From assembly GCA_965370965.1 (NCBI GenBank), contig CBDUWQ010000036.1, positions 1 to 23,975 on the forward strand: DNA of 23,975 nt, written 5' to 3'. The DNA is from GH45 sp965370965 (GTDB lineage Bacteria; Bacteroidota; Bacteroidia; Bacteroidales; SZUA-534). Position numbers and translations under genes: made by a program. The notes under the pieces are model-generated. The model was not told the origin of the DNA. It saw only the letters and a list, made by a program, of their open reading frames with translations, and did not search any database. Numbering within the stretch: position 1 is the stretch's first letter; each line of letters opens with the position of its first letter. Below, piece by piece: positions 1-7,592 of the stretch.

Positions 1-23
1 GACTGAATTCAGCGAATTCAGTC
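1..23. repeat. Perfect 10-bp inverted repeat with 3-nt loop
   Basis: GACTGAATTC and its exact reverse complement GAATTCAGTC are separated by AGC. The hairpin sits at the window edge, about 60 nt before the HD phosphohydrolase start. No T-tract follows on the + strand (GGCCTTCGG follows), so it is not a clear terminator for an upstream + gene. It could be the end of a longer structure cut by the window. Function unknown. Confidence 0.6.
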
Positions 24-81
24 GGCCTTCGGTGATTAATTCATTACATTGAACTACTGAATAAAATAACAACAAAGAAGT

Positions 82-1326
82 ATGTCCAAACGAAAAATAA
101 TAAACGACCCTGTTTATGGGTTTATCAACTTTCCGGCAAATAGTGCTTTTAATATTATTGAGCATCCTTGGTTTCAGAGGCTACGGCGCATAAAACAATT
201 GGGTTTAACAGAATTAGTTTATCCGGGGGCGCAACATACTCGTTTTCATCATACAATAGGGGCTACACATTTAATGAATTTGGCAATTAATGTGTTAACA
301 TCAAAAGGTAATGAAATTACTGCCGAAGAGGCTGAAGGGGCAATTTTAGCAATCCTTTTGCACGACATAGGGCATGGTCCTTTTTCACACTCGCTTGAGA
401 ATCAAATTGTAGATGCAAACCATGAGGATTTATCATTGCTTTTTATGCAAAAACTAAACGAGGAGTTTAATGGGGCGTTAACCCTTGCTATCGAAATATT
501 TAAAGGCTCTTACCATAAACACTTTCTACACCAGTTAGTATCAAGCCAATTAGATGTTGACCGATTGGACTATTTGCGCCGCGACAGCTTTTTTACCGGC
601 GTAATTGAAGGTACGGTAAGTTCAGATAGAATAATAAAAATGCTTGATGTTGCAGATGACAAATTGGTGGTTGAAAAAAAGGGCATCTATTCAATTGAAA
701 ACTTTATTATTGCCCGCAGGCTGATGTATTGGCAGGTTTATTTGCATAAAACGGTGCATGCCGTTGAGCAAATGCTTAAAAGTATTTTAAAACGCGCCAA
801 ATATCTATCTTTAAATGGCGAAACTCTTTTTGCGTCACCTCCATTTAAGTACTTTTTATATAATGACACAACGCTAAATGATTTTTTTAACCATGAAAAA
901 AATTGTAACGCCCAAAGCATTCTTGAAACATTTGCACTACTTGATGATAACGATTTAATATCGGCAATGAAAATATGGACTAAGCATCCTGACAAAGTAT
1001 TATCACAGCTATGCAGCAATTTTATAAACCGTAAGCTGTTTAGGAATATAATACAAGATTCACCTTTTGATGAGAATTTAATTGAAGACATAAAAAAGAA
1101 AACTGCTGCAAAATTATCACTTCCGGTTAACGAAATGGATTATTTTGTTATGTCGGACACCATTGAAAATAGTGCTTACAAACAAGAGACAGACAAAATT
1201 TTAATAAAAGAGGACAATAATACAATTACAGAGATAATAAACGTTGCCGATATGCTTAATATTAAGGCTCTTTCGAGTACAGTTAGCAAGTATTTTTTGT
1301 GCTACCCTAAAGAAGTTGCCATTTAA
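82..1326 (+). CDS. HD-superfamily phosphohydrolase (COG1078, dGTPase/SAMHD1-like)
   Basis: A cytoplasmic metal-dependent phosphohydrolase of 414 residues. The family resembles dGTP triphosphohydrolases and SAMHD1; the actual substrate of this subgroup is not certain. The metal-binding pattern is visible: the first histidines in RFHHTIGATHL (about 54-64), the HD doublet in LLHDIGHGPFSH (H94-D95), and the distal Asp in LDVDRLDYLRRDSF (about D158). The ATG at 82 opens with MSKRKIINDPVYGFI, the usual start of the family, where the NDPVxGFI motif comes within the first 15 residues. The next gene is lpxD, 99 nt downstream on the same strand. I know this HD-lpxD order from Bacteroides, where it forms part of the lipid A cluster. 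A weak purine stretch (AAAGAAG) precedes the start. No frameshift or missing key residue was seen. Confidence 0.9.
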   Translation: MSKRKIINDPVYGFINFPANSAFNIIEHPWFQRLRRIKQLGLTELVYPGAQHTRFHHTIGATHLMNLAINVLTSKGNEITAEEAEGAILAILLHDIGHGPFSHSLENQIVDANHEDLSLLFMQKLNEEFNGALTLAIEIFKGSYHKHFLHQLVSSQLDVDRLDYLRRDSFFTGVIEGTVSSDRIIKMLDVADDKLVVEKKGIYSIENFIIARRLMYWQVYLHKTVHAVEQMLKSILKRAKYLSLNGETLFASPPFKYFLYNDTTLNDFFNHEKNCNAQSILETFALLDDNDLISAMKIWTKHPDKVLSQLCSNFINRKLFRNIIQDSPFDENLIEDIKKKTAAKLSLPVNEMDYFVMSDTIENSAYKQETDKILIKEDNNTITEIINVADMLNIKALSSTVSKYFLCYPKEVAI

Positions 1327-1396
1327 AAACAATGTTTTACATTTTAAATTTTATGCATTAGCCTTAATTTATTATTAATTATTCCCTTTTGTTTTA

Positions 1397-1404
1397 TAGA
1401 TTTG
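1397..1404 (+). promoter_or_regulatory. Candidate Bacteroidota -7 element for lpxD
   Basis: TAGATTTG matches the TAnnTTTG -7 consensus exactly and lies 21 nt before the lpxD ATG at 1426. No clear -33 TTG was found at the usual spacing. It suggests lpxD can be transcribed separately from the upstream HD gene, with a leader of roughly 15 nt. The TTG at 1402 lies inside this element, which argues against it as the start codon. Confidence 0.4.
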
Positions 1405-1425
1405 CAAAAAAATAAAAATGTGTAT

Positions 1426-2454
1426 ATGGATTTTTCTGCAAATCAAATAGCCGAGTTTTTAAAAGGGCGTGTAGAGGGAGATGGTAAGGTTGAAGTAAGC
1501 GATATTGCAAAAATTGAGGATGGCAAACCGGGTACGTTGGCGTTTTTGGCCAACCCAAAATACACCCCCTATATTTATACTACCAAATCGTCGGTTATAC
1601 TGGTAAACAACAATTTTAAAGCCAATAAGGAAATTTCTGCAACTTTAATATATGTAGCTGATGCCTACCAAGCTTTTGCATCGTTGCTTGAGTTGGTTGC
1701 TGAAGCAATGTTTGAGCCAAAAACCGGCATTGAGCAACCCTCATTTATTCATGAATCGAGCAAATATGGCAAAGAGTTTTATATTGGTGCATTTGCATAC
1801 ATTGGTAAAAACGTAAAAATTGGTAAAAAGGTAAAAATATACCCTCAGGTTTATATTGGCGATAATGTTACTATTGATGATAATACCATAATATATGCAG
1901 GAGCAAAAATATACTATGCCTGTGCTTTAGGTAAAAATGTAACCATACATTCGGGTGCTGTAATTGGTGCCGACGGTTTTGGCTTTGCCCCTACCGATAC
2001 AGCCAATTATAAAAAAATACCCCAAATAGGCAATGTTATATTGGAAGATTATGTTGAAGTTGGCTCAAATACAACCATTGACAGGGCTACTATAGGCAGC
2101 ACAATTATTAAGAAAGGGGTAAAACTTGACAACCTTATTCAAATTGGTCACAATGTTGAGGTTGGCGAAAGTACCGTTATTGCTGCACAAGCAGGTATTG
2201 CAGGCTCGGTAAAAATTGGCAAAAACTGTATGTTTGGGGGGCAAATTGGAATTGCGGGTCATATACAGATAGCCGATGAAGTTAAACTTGGAGCACAATG
2301 CGGTGTTGGTAAAAATATTCGAAAGGGTGATATTCAAATGGGGTCTCCTGCATTTAATATCCACGATTTTCAAAAATCATCTGTCTATTTCAGAAAATTG
2401 CCGCAAATAAACGACCAAATTAACAATATTGAAAAAAAACTAAATAATAAGTAG
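1426..2454 (+). CDS. lpxD: UDP-3-O-acylglucosamine N-acyltransferase (LpxD)
   Basis: LpxD transfers a 3-hydroxyacyl chain from acyl-ACP to the 2-amino group of UDP-3-O-acylglucosamine, the third step of lipid A synthesis in the cytoplasm. The protein starts MDFSANQIAEFL, the family N-terminus. Its uridine-binding N-domain includes KPGTLAFLANPKY (about 34-46). A long left-handed beta-helix of hexapeptide repeats follows (about 100-300), then a C-terminal helix. The catalytic base is the His in LIQIGHNVEVG, residue 242 from this start (His239 in E. coli LpxD). At 342 residues it is close to E. coli LpxD (341). A longer reading from TTG at 1402 adds eight residues absent from the family and overlaps a promoter-like element, so ATG at 1426 is preferred. 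In Bacteroides, lpxC/fabZ and lpxA follow lpxD; here they do not. Confidence 0.96.
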   Translation: MDFSANQIAEFLKGRVEGDGKVEVSDIAKIEDGKPGTLAFLANPKYTPYIYTTKSSVILVNNNFKANKEISATLIYVADAYQAFASLLELVAEAMFEPKTGIEQPSFIHESSKYGKEFYIGAFAYIGKNVKIGKKVKIYPQVYIGDNVTIDDNTIIYAGAKIYYACALGKNVTIHSGAVIGADGFGFAPTDTANYKKIPQIGNVILEDYVEVGSNTTIDRATIGSTIIKKGVKLDNLIQIGHNVEVGESTVIAAQAGIAGSVKIGKNCMFGGQIGIAGHIQIADEVKLGAQCGVGKNIRKGDIQMGSPAFNIHDFQKSSVYFRKLPQINDQINNIEKKLNNK

Positions 2455-2536
2455 CTTAACCCAAATTCATAAGAATAATTGCTATTTAGTACTTGTTTTT
2501 ATAGAAAGTTGACATTGTGAAAAAAGTACACAAAAA

Positions 2537-2566
2537 TTGCCTTAATAAGTAATTTCTCTACTTTTG
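2537..2566 (+). promoter_or_regulatory. Candidate promoter, TTG-19-TACTTTTG
   Basis: TTG (2537-2539) and TACTTTTG (2559-2566) are separated by 19 nt, the spacing expected of a Bacteroidota primary-sigma promoter. The start would lie near 2573, leaving a leader of about 200 nt before the lipoprotein ATG at 2778. No closer promoter is evident. The -7 element forms the left half of a perfect palindrome. Confidence 0.4.
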
Positions 2567-2576
2567 TACAAAAGTA
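2559..2576. promoter_or_regulatory. 18-bp perfect palindrome overlapping the -7 element
   Basis: TACTTTTGTACAAAAGTA is its own reverse complement over all 18 bases. It contains a TAnnTTTG element on both strands. The symmetry suits a dimeric repressor site, or back-to-back -7 elements. Which regulator binds, if any, cannot be told from sequence. Confidence 0.45.
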
Positions 2577-2777
2577 TGCAATTAATCAAAGTAAAAACTT
2601 TAATCATTGAGCATTTTACAAATCATTATAATACCATGAAGCTGCTTTTTGACGATACTATTATTTATCTTTAAAAAACAGTACAAAGTTACATAAATAT
2701 TAATACTTTACGTAAATGTGATAGTTTTTATAAAACTTATTAATTTCAATAATTTAACATTAATTAACTATAAAATT

Positions 2778-3881
2778 ATGAAAAAAGTAAAGCAATTAAA
2801 AGGAGTACTCCTAGTATTTGGAGTGGTAATGTTACTGAACTCGTGTGAGGAATTGATTGAGAAATATCGGTATGGAGGTAAAATTAGAAATACTACAGAA
2901 GTAGGTGTTAAATCTTGTACAGTTAGTTTAATTCCGGTAGATGAAACTACTGCAACTTATACTACAACCACAGATTCAGATGGTAATTATGTGTTTGATG
3001 AGGTAGAGGAAGGTGATTACACTATTGAGATTAATGCTACGGGTTATACTGAGTCTGATAATAGCGTTAGTTTAACTGGAGCAATTGATGAAGATTATAC
3101 TTTATATGGTGAGGCCGATGTTATAGGTCAAATCATAAATTCACAAACAGGTAACGGTTTGGCCAATGCCACAGTTAGTTTTTCATTTGATGAATCAGCT
3201 ACAAGCAGTGATGACGCAGATTTAATTGTTGAAACAGATGAATATGGTTATTACACAATTGATGATAGTCCAATTGGTGTTTTTACTTGCGTAATTGAGG
3301 CTGTAGGATTTTTCCCTATGGTAATTGAAGGTGTAGAGTTTAGCTCTGGTTCAAATGACATGGATGATTTTACTGCTGTTGAAAAATTAGAGGAAGGCGA
3401 ACTTCGCATTGTTTTAACATGGGGAGTTAGTCCATCTGATTTGGATACTCATATAACAGGTCCAACAAATAGTAGTGAACGCTTTCACGTTTATTATGGT
3501 AATAAAGCATATGAATCAGCAGTATTCTTAGATACTGATGACACGGAAAGTTATGGTCCTGAAACAGTTACTATTAAATCATTTAGTGCCGGAATGTACC
3601 GTTATTCTGTACTTAATTATAGTAACTCAACAAGTACAGGTGGTCAAGGTATTGCCGATTCTCCGGCAAAAGTTAGCATTTACGATTATACGGGTGTAAT
3701 TAAAACAATTGATGCTCCTGCTTTTTCAGGAAATGGTAATACATGGCGCGTGTTTGAAATAAATGTTAGTGGTACTACTGCACAAATAGTTACAATAAAC
3801 AGTTACATTAATGTTACAATTGATGATGATTTTAAAAGTGTAGGTGGAAAAAACAAAAAATATAATATCTCAGATTTTTAA
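2778..3881 (+). CDS. Lipoprotein with two regulatory-like beta-sandwich repeats and a YfaP/DUF2135-like domain
   Basis: A probable outer-membrane or periplasmic lipoprotein of 367 residues, specific function unknown. The start is ATG at 2778 (MKKVKQLKGVLLVFGVVMLL), followed by the lipobox LNSC with Cys23. The in-frame sequence upstream (from 2718) looks like leader, not protein. Two carboxypeptidase regulatory-like (CarboxypepD_reg-type) domains follow, marked by TDSDGNYVFDEVEEGDYTI and TDEYGYYTIDDSPIGVFTC. The C-terminal part has LRIVLTWGVSPSDLDTHITG, a VYYGN strand, a FLDTDDT...YGPET block and a NTWRVFEI strand. I recognise this as the YfaP/DUF2135-type pattern, found on extracellular and VWA-associated proteins. 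The mature protein is strongly acidic (many D and E). It is the only gene between lpxD and a strong terminator at 4000-4041, so it is likely monocistronic. Confidence 0.8.
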   Translation: MKKVKQLKGVLLVFGVVMLLNSCEELIEKYRYGGKIRNTTEVGVKSCTVSLIPVDETTATYTTTTDSDGNYVFDEVEEGDYTIEINATGYTESDNSVSLTGAIDEDYTLYGEADVIGQIINSQTGNGLANATVSFSFDESATSSDDADLIVETDEYGYYTIDDSPIGVFTCVIEAVGFFPMVIEGVEFSSGSNDMDDFTAVEKLEEGELRIVLTWGVSPSDLDTHITGPTNSSERFHVYYGNKAYESAVFLDTDDTESYGPETVTIKSFSAGMYRYSVLNYSNSTSTGGQGIADSPAKVSIYDYTGVIKTIDAPAFSGNGNTWRVFEINVSGTTAQIVTINSYINVTIDDDFKSVGGKNKKYNISDF

Positions 3882-3900
3882 CCTGAATTAATCAGGTTAA
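3878..3900 (+). terminator. Hairpin overlapping the lipoprotein stop codon
   Basis: TTAACCTGA/TCAGGTTAA form a perfect 9-bp stem around ATTAA, and the TAA stop (3879-3881) lies inside the left arm. No T-tract follows, so it is a weak terminator candidate or a mRNA 3'-end protective hairpin. The strong terminator lies about 100 nt further on. Confidence 0.4.
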
Positions 3901-3999
3901 TTGATATTACATTTTAACGTCCCTTTTTTGGAACTTATTTGTTAATAGCAGTTGATAGACTACGCTAACATAATACTTAAATAATAAAGGGGTAGATTA

Positions 4000-4041
4000 A
4001 AAAAGGTTAATTGAAAACATTTTCAATTAACCTTTTTTTTA
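4000..4041. terminator. Strong intrinsic terminator between convergent genes
   Basis: A perfect stem of about 18 bp (AAAAAGGTTAATTGAAAA on the left arm, 4000-4017) closes on a CA loop and is followed by a run of T through 4040. It would stop + transcription from the lipoprotein gene. The A-tract on the left gives T on the other strand, so it can also act on rnr, which ends at 4129 on the minus strand. Confidence 0.85.
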
Positions 4042-4128
4042 TCTTGCAAATAAGCATACTCAACAATTTAAAAAAAACATATAACTTATTAAGCAAAAAG
4101 TTAACATAAAGCAAAGTGCTTTGTTTTA

Positions 4129-6291
4129 TTAATCCAAAACCATCTCAAAATCGAGCTGCCTTTTATCTAAATTGATTGAAACAACACGTATCCTCACCTC
4201 ATCGCCCATGGTATAACGGGTTTTCGTACGGTTACCAATCAGTGCAAATTCAGCCTCGTCATACTCATAAAAATCATCGGTTAATGTGCGTACCGGAACC
4301 ATACCCTCGCACTTATTTTCAACAAGCTCAATATATAAGCCCCATTGGGTAACACCCGATATTATTCCAGTAAACTCATCTCCAACATTATCTTTCATAA
4401 ACTCAACCTGCTTATATTTTATTGATGCGCGTTCGGCATTTACAGCAAGCTGTTCCATATCTGACGAGTGTTTACACATATCTTCATACTTATCTTGCAG
4501 GTACGATTTACCCCCATTTAAATAGTGCTCGAGCATACGGTGCACCATCATATCGGGATAGCGGCGTATTGGCGATGTAAAATGTGAGTAATAGTCGAAT
4601 GCCAAACCGTAATGACCTAAATTTTTGGTTGAGTATTCGGCCTTGGCCATAGTACGTATTGCCAGCGTTTCAACTACTGTTTGTTCATTTTTACCATGCA
4701 CATCGGTTAATAGTTGGTTTATGCTGGCAGCTATTTTTTTGCTCGATTTAGTTTGAACACTATACCCAAACCGTTTAATAAATGTTGCAAAAGCCCCTAA
4801 CTTTTGTTTATTAGGCTCATCATGAATACGATATACAAATGTTTTTACTGTTTTTTTACCATCGGGTTTTCCAATAAATTCGGCCACCTTTTTATTTGCC
4901 AAAAGCATAAACTCTTCAATAAGCTTATTACTCTCTTTGTTCTCCTTTAGGTAAACCCCAATAGGTTTTGCGTTATTATCAAGTTCAAACTTAACCTCAC
5001 TCCGTTCAAATGCTATTGCTCCATTTTTAAAGCGTTTATCTCTAAGCTTTTTTGCTAAATCATGCAATGCCAATATTTCATCTTGCAAATCGCCTTTGCC
5101 TGTCTCAATAACCTCTTGAGCCTGCTCATAAGTAAAACGCCTGTTTGAATTTATAATAGCTTTGCCAAACCACTGCTTTATTACGTTAGCCTTTTCATCA
5201 AGCTCAAAAACCGCTGAAAAAACCAGTTTTTCTTCGTTAGGGCGTAACGAGCAAATTTTATTTGAAAGCCTTTCGGGAAGCATTGGCACAACCCTATCAA
5301 CCAAATAAACCGAGGTTGCTCTGTTATATGCCTCTTTTTCTAATACAGTATTTGGACGCACATAATGGGTAACATCGGCAATGTGGATGCCAATACTTAC
5401 ATTTCCATTTTTAAGCTTTTCAAACGATAGTGCATCATCAAAATCTTTAGCATCAAAAGGGTCAATTGTAAAAGTGGTAATACCCCTAAAATCTTTACGC
5501 TTTGATATCTCTTCTGCGGTAATACTATCGGGTATTTTATCGGCAGCCTGCAATACATTTTTAGGAATATCAAGCGGCAACCCAAATTCAGCTAATATTG
5601 CATGCATTTCAACCTCATTTTCGCCGGGCATGCCTAACACCTCTATAACTTCCCCTATCGGATTTTTTTGTCTCTCGGGCCAGTCAATTATTTTGGCAAT
5701 GGCTTTTTGCCCTTTTTTTGCACTATTAAGCTTATCAAGGGGTATAAAAATATCATAAGGCAACTGATGGCGCTCGGGTACCAAAAAAGCAAAATGCTCC
5801 GAAATTTCAACAATGCCCACAAATATTTCGCGATTACGTTTTAGCACCTCAATAACCTCACCCTCAACATGGTTGCGTTTTTTTTGTGCATAAACATAAA
5901 CTTTAACCAAATCGTGGTGCAAGGCATGGTTTAAATTTTTGGCTGTAACAAATACATCTTTATCTATCTCGTTTGATATTATATAGGCCGAACCGCGAGC
6001 TGTTAAATCAACCTTTCCGGTAATATAGGCTCCACGTGTTTTAAGTTTAAATTTTCCACGGTGTATTTCAACAAGGTCGCCTTTTTTTTCCAACTCTACT
6101 AAACAGCTATTAATAAGTCGTTTTGTATCGTTGCCTTTTATTAAAAGCAAACTACCCATTTGCCTGTAATTTAACGACCTGCCGGGTTCTTCGTTAAAAA
6201 CGCTTAAAATTTTATTAATAAGGCTTTTACGGTTATATGATGCATTTTTGCCTCGCTTTTTGGCTTTTGCTTGCTTCTTTTTTTTTGACAT
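4129..6291 (-). CDS. rnr: Ribonuclease R
   Basis: A processive 3'-to-5' exoribonuclease that degrades structured RNA in the cytoplasm. The 720 residues carry a very basic N-terminus (MSKKKKQAKAKKRGK), a winged-helix region (about 22-85), cold-shock-like OB folds (about 87-240), the RNB catalytic domain (about 265-590) and a C-terminal S1 domain (about 637-718). The four metal-binding aspartates are visible in TIDPFDAKDFDDA (D277, D283, D285, D286). The family motif FTSPIRRYPDMMVHR is at 571-585, and the S1 domain begins GDEFTGIISGVTQWGLY. Length and domain order are those of a complete RNase R. The ATG at 6291 begins the basic tail typical of Bacteroidota homologues. The gene stands alone, convergent with the lipoprotein gene. 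No clear TAnnTTTG element was seen upstream. Confidence 0.96.
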   Translation of the reverse strand: MSKKKKQAKAKKRGKNASYNRKSLINKILSVFNEEPGRSLNYRQMGSLLLIKGNDTKRLINSCLVELEKKGDLVEIHRGKFKLKTRGAYITGKVDLTARGSAYIISNEIDKDVFVTAKNLNHALHHDLVKVYVYAQKKRNHVEGEVIEVLKRNREIFVGIVEISEHFAFLVPERHQLPYDIFIPLDKLNSAKKGQKAIAKIIDWPERQKNPIGEVIEVLGMPGENEVEMHAILAEFGLPLDIPKNVLQAADKIPDSITAEEISKRKDFRGITTFTIDPFDAKDFDDALSFEKLKNGNVSIGIHIADVTHYVRPNTVLEKEAYNRATSVYLVDRVVPMLPERLSNKICSLRPNEEKLVFSAVFELDEKANVIKQWFGKAIINSNRRFTYEQAQEVIETGKGDLQDEILALHDLAKKLRDKRFKNGAIAFERSEVKFELDNNAKPIGVYLKENKESNKLIEEFMLLANKKVAEFIGKPDGKKTVKTFVYRIHDEPNKQKLGAFATFIKRFGYSVQTKSSKKIAASINQLLTDVHGKNEQTVVETLAIRTMAKAEYSTKNLGHYGLAFDYYSHFTSPIRRYPDMMVHRMLEHYLNGGKSYLQDKYEDMCKHSSDMEQLAVNAERASIKYKQVEFMKDNVGDEFTGIISGVTQWGLYIELVENKCEGMVPVRTLTDDFYEYDEAEFALIGNRTKTRYTMGDEVRIRVVSINLDKRQLDFEMVLD

Positions 6292-6428
6292 GAGTCAACT
6301 CTTTGTGTTAATTAATAGTTCATTTTTTAAAAAAAATGCATTATACCTAAACTGAGTGATTATGAACTTTGAAAATCACCAATCATTTGATTTAAAAGAG
6401 AATACAAAAATTATTACATACCAACAAG

Positions 6429-6449
6429 CCTGCCAGCCGGTCAGGCAGG
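6429..6449. repeat. GC-rich hairpin, first in repeat copy A
   Basis: Arms CCTGCC/GGCAGG surround AGCCGGTCA. The 19-nt core CTGCCAGCCGGTCAGGCAG recurs identically at 9228-9246. It is far more GC-rich than its surroundings, resembling REP-type palindromes. Confidence 0.7.
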
Positions 6450-6486
6450 GTGTCCTCAAATTTTGTGTATCACTTTTAATCTCAAA

Positions 6487-6508
6487 GCCTGTCTGCCGCC
6501 AGGCAGGC
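6487..6508. repeat. GC-rich hairpin, second in repeat copy A
   Basis: GCCTGTCTG and CAGGCAGGC pair with one mismatch around CCGC. It occupies the position of the single hairpin in copy B but differs in its loop (CCGC instead of AGCCGGTC). The two hairpin types are therefore exchangeable modules in the same repeat framework. Confidence 0.65.
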
Positions 6509-6595
6509 ATTATCAATTTTCTTTGCACACAATCGCTCAATTTAGGTTATAATAATTCTGCTAAATTTATGATACTTAACTTGGACAAGCCAGAA

Positions 6596-6658
6596 AAAAG
6601 ATTGAGTAAGATTGAAGAAAAAGATTGACCAATCTCATTCAATCTTTATCAATCTTTT
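6596..6658. terminator. Stacked inverted repeat, probable terminator of the PAP2-like gene
   Basis: The 21-nt arms at 6596-6616 and 6638-6658 are near-perfect reverse complements, differing only in the middle GTA/TTA. The loop holds a second small hairpin GATTG-AC-CAATC. Read on the minus strand, the structure ends in a run of T (6594-6599). It lies about 60 nt past the end of the minus-strand PAP2 gene, so it is a probable terminator. GATTGA recurs three times in the structure. Confidence 0.6.
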
Positions 6659-6714
6659 AGCTTTCTTAAATAGAATATCTTGCAAAAAAATACACGAATA
6701 CCATTTATAAGATA

Positions 6715-7326
6715 CTAACCATATAATAGTACAATTATTCCAAAATTAGTTATATAGCCTAATAAAAAACCTCCATAAATTTGTGCAGGGCTATGTTCAT
6801 TTAAATATAAACGTCCTGTTCCAATAACTCCTGCTAATAAAATAACTGCCATTAAAATTATATTAACATTTAAACCAAACATGTGAGCCAAAACCGAAAG
6901 CAAGCCAATTAAACCACCAATACCAATCATATGCAAACTTATTTTCCACTTTATGTTTATTACTGATGCCAACAAAACAGATATAAAAACCGCCAACATA
7001 TACTGCTGTAAAAACAAGGGAGCCGAATATTTATGCAATACTATATAACAAAAATAATAAAACACTGTAGTTAAAAACATGGGAACAAGCCTCTCGTGCC
7101 TATCTGATATTGTTGCTCCTGTTATAATTTTTAAATAGTATAAAACCGGGACAATGGCCAATGGTAAAAAAATTGTTATAATACCCATTAAATATAATAT
7201 AGCTTTTTTTGATTCATTTGGCAACAAAACCAAATGACTAACTGTCAATATTATTATAGCACCTATAAAAGGCATAAAAACAGGGTGCAGGATATAAGAA
7301 AGTGTTTTAAATAATCTCTTTGTCAT
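6715..7326 (-). CDS. PAP2-family (type 2 phosphatidic acid phosphatase-like) membrane protein
   Basis: An integral inner-membrane protein of 203 residues with about six hydrophobic segments. PAP2 enzymes remove phosphate from lipid substrates such as undecaprenyl pyrophosphate, phosphatidylglycerophosphate or lipid A; the substrate here is unknown. The three phosphatase motifs are recognisable but degenerate: a first arginine in RHERLVP (R79), KISLHMIG (S130, H132) in place of PSGH, and GRLYLNEHSPAQ (R172, H178). In the third motif the usual Asp is Gln182. Loss of that Asp is seen in some PAP2 subgroups, so activity is plausible but not certain. The gene starts at ATG 7326, just after a promoter-like sequence, and is followed by a hairpin terminator. 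It is divergent from the chemotaxis gene. Confidence 0.75.
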   Translation of the reverse strand: MTKRLFKTLSYILHPVFMPFIGAIIILTVSHLVLLPNESKKAILYLMGIITIFLPLAIVPVLYYLKIITGATISDRHERLVPMFLTTVFYYFCYIVLHKYSAPLFLQQYMLAVFISVLLASVINIKWKISLHMIGIGGLIGLLSVLAHMFGLNVNIILMAVILLAGVIGTGRLYLNEHSPAQIYGGFLLGYITNFGIIVLLYG

Positions 7327-7331
7327 GAATG

Positions 7332-7350
7332 ATATTTTAAGCTAAAATAT
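7332..7350. promoter_or_regulatory. Perfect inverted repeat at the PAP2-like gene start
   Basis: ATATTTTA and TAAAATAT flank AGC. It overlaps the -7 element of the candidate minus-strand promoter and ends 6 nt before the ATG. It may be an operator, or by chance a symmetric AT-rich promoter. Confidence 0.3.
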
Positions 7351-7373
7351 AAAAAGAAAATACCAATTTGCAA
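7344..7373 (-). promoter_or_regulatory. Candidate promoter of the PAP2-like gene
   Basis: On the minus strand, TTG (7371-7373) is separated by 19 nt from TATATTTT (7344-7351), a one-mismatch TAnnTTTG. The start would lie about 10 nt before the ATG. Confidence 0.4.
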
Positions 7374-7521
7374 TTTACCTACTTAAATCCATAAACGGAT
7401 TATCTTTTCCCATTAATTAAACAAACTTCCAAACTGAGCCATTCTCGCTCACTGCCAACCCCAATATTTATCAGAAATTAAGAAGATGTAAGGTTTTTTA
7501 AGCTTGTGATTATAATAAATA

Positions 7522-7552
7522 TTGCCTTTTTATATTTTTTCCTTTACCTTTA
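7522..7552 (+). promoter_or_regulatory. Candidate promoter of the chemotaxis receptor gene
   Basis: TTG (7522-7524), 20 nt, then TACCTTTA (7545-7552), a one-mismatch TAnnTTTG. It predicts a leader of about 34 nt before the ATG at 7593. Confidence 0.4.
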
Positions 7553-7592
7553 ATAATTAATAAGGATATAATTCACTTTAAAACAACTAATT

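Larger units (their letters stand above)
2455..2777. other. 323-nt intergenic region, no gene
   Basis: AT-rich spacer between lpxD and the lipoprotein gene. No ORF or RNA gene is recognisable. The only structure seen is the 18-bp palindrome/promoter at 2537-2576; the roughly 200 nt between it and the ATG would be an unusually long leader. No terminator was seen after lpxD. Confidence 0.6.
6363..6570 (+). repeat. Dispersed intergenic repeat, copy A
   Basis: Homologous along its length to 9122-9315 (copy B), same orientation. Shared blocks include AACTTTGAAAATCAC at the start, TTCAAAAAT/TACAAAAAT, CATACCAA, AATTTTGTG, the GCAGGCAT hairpin end, AATCGC-CAATTTA and a terminal TAAATTT. Copy A has an extra hairpin module, about 26 nt at 6427-6452, that is absent at that place in copy B. 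It then has a second hairpin at 6487-6508. The in-frame reading of the two copies is not conserved, so this is a non-coding repeat. It fills most of the 423-nt gap between rnr and the PAP2 gene. Confidence 0.75.

Noticed and set aside
1402..1425. TTG start of lpxD at 1402
   Set aside because: It adds eight residues not seen in the family and sits inside an exact -7 element. The ATG at 1426 gives the standard LpxD N-terminus.
5381..5758. 125-codon + strand ORF opposite rnr
   Set aside because: Antisense shadow of the RNase R catalytic region, without a recognisable domain.
6321..6338. CATTTTTT-AA-AAAAAATG palindrome upstream of rnr
   Set aside because: It is simple A/T homopolymer symmetry, likely by chance in AT-rich DNA.
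6356..6628. 90-codon ORF in the rnr-PAP2 spacer
   Set aside because: It lies across dispersed repeat copy A. Its reading frame is not kept in copy B, and the peptide translates hairpin sequence.
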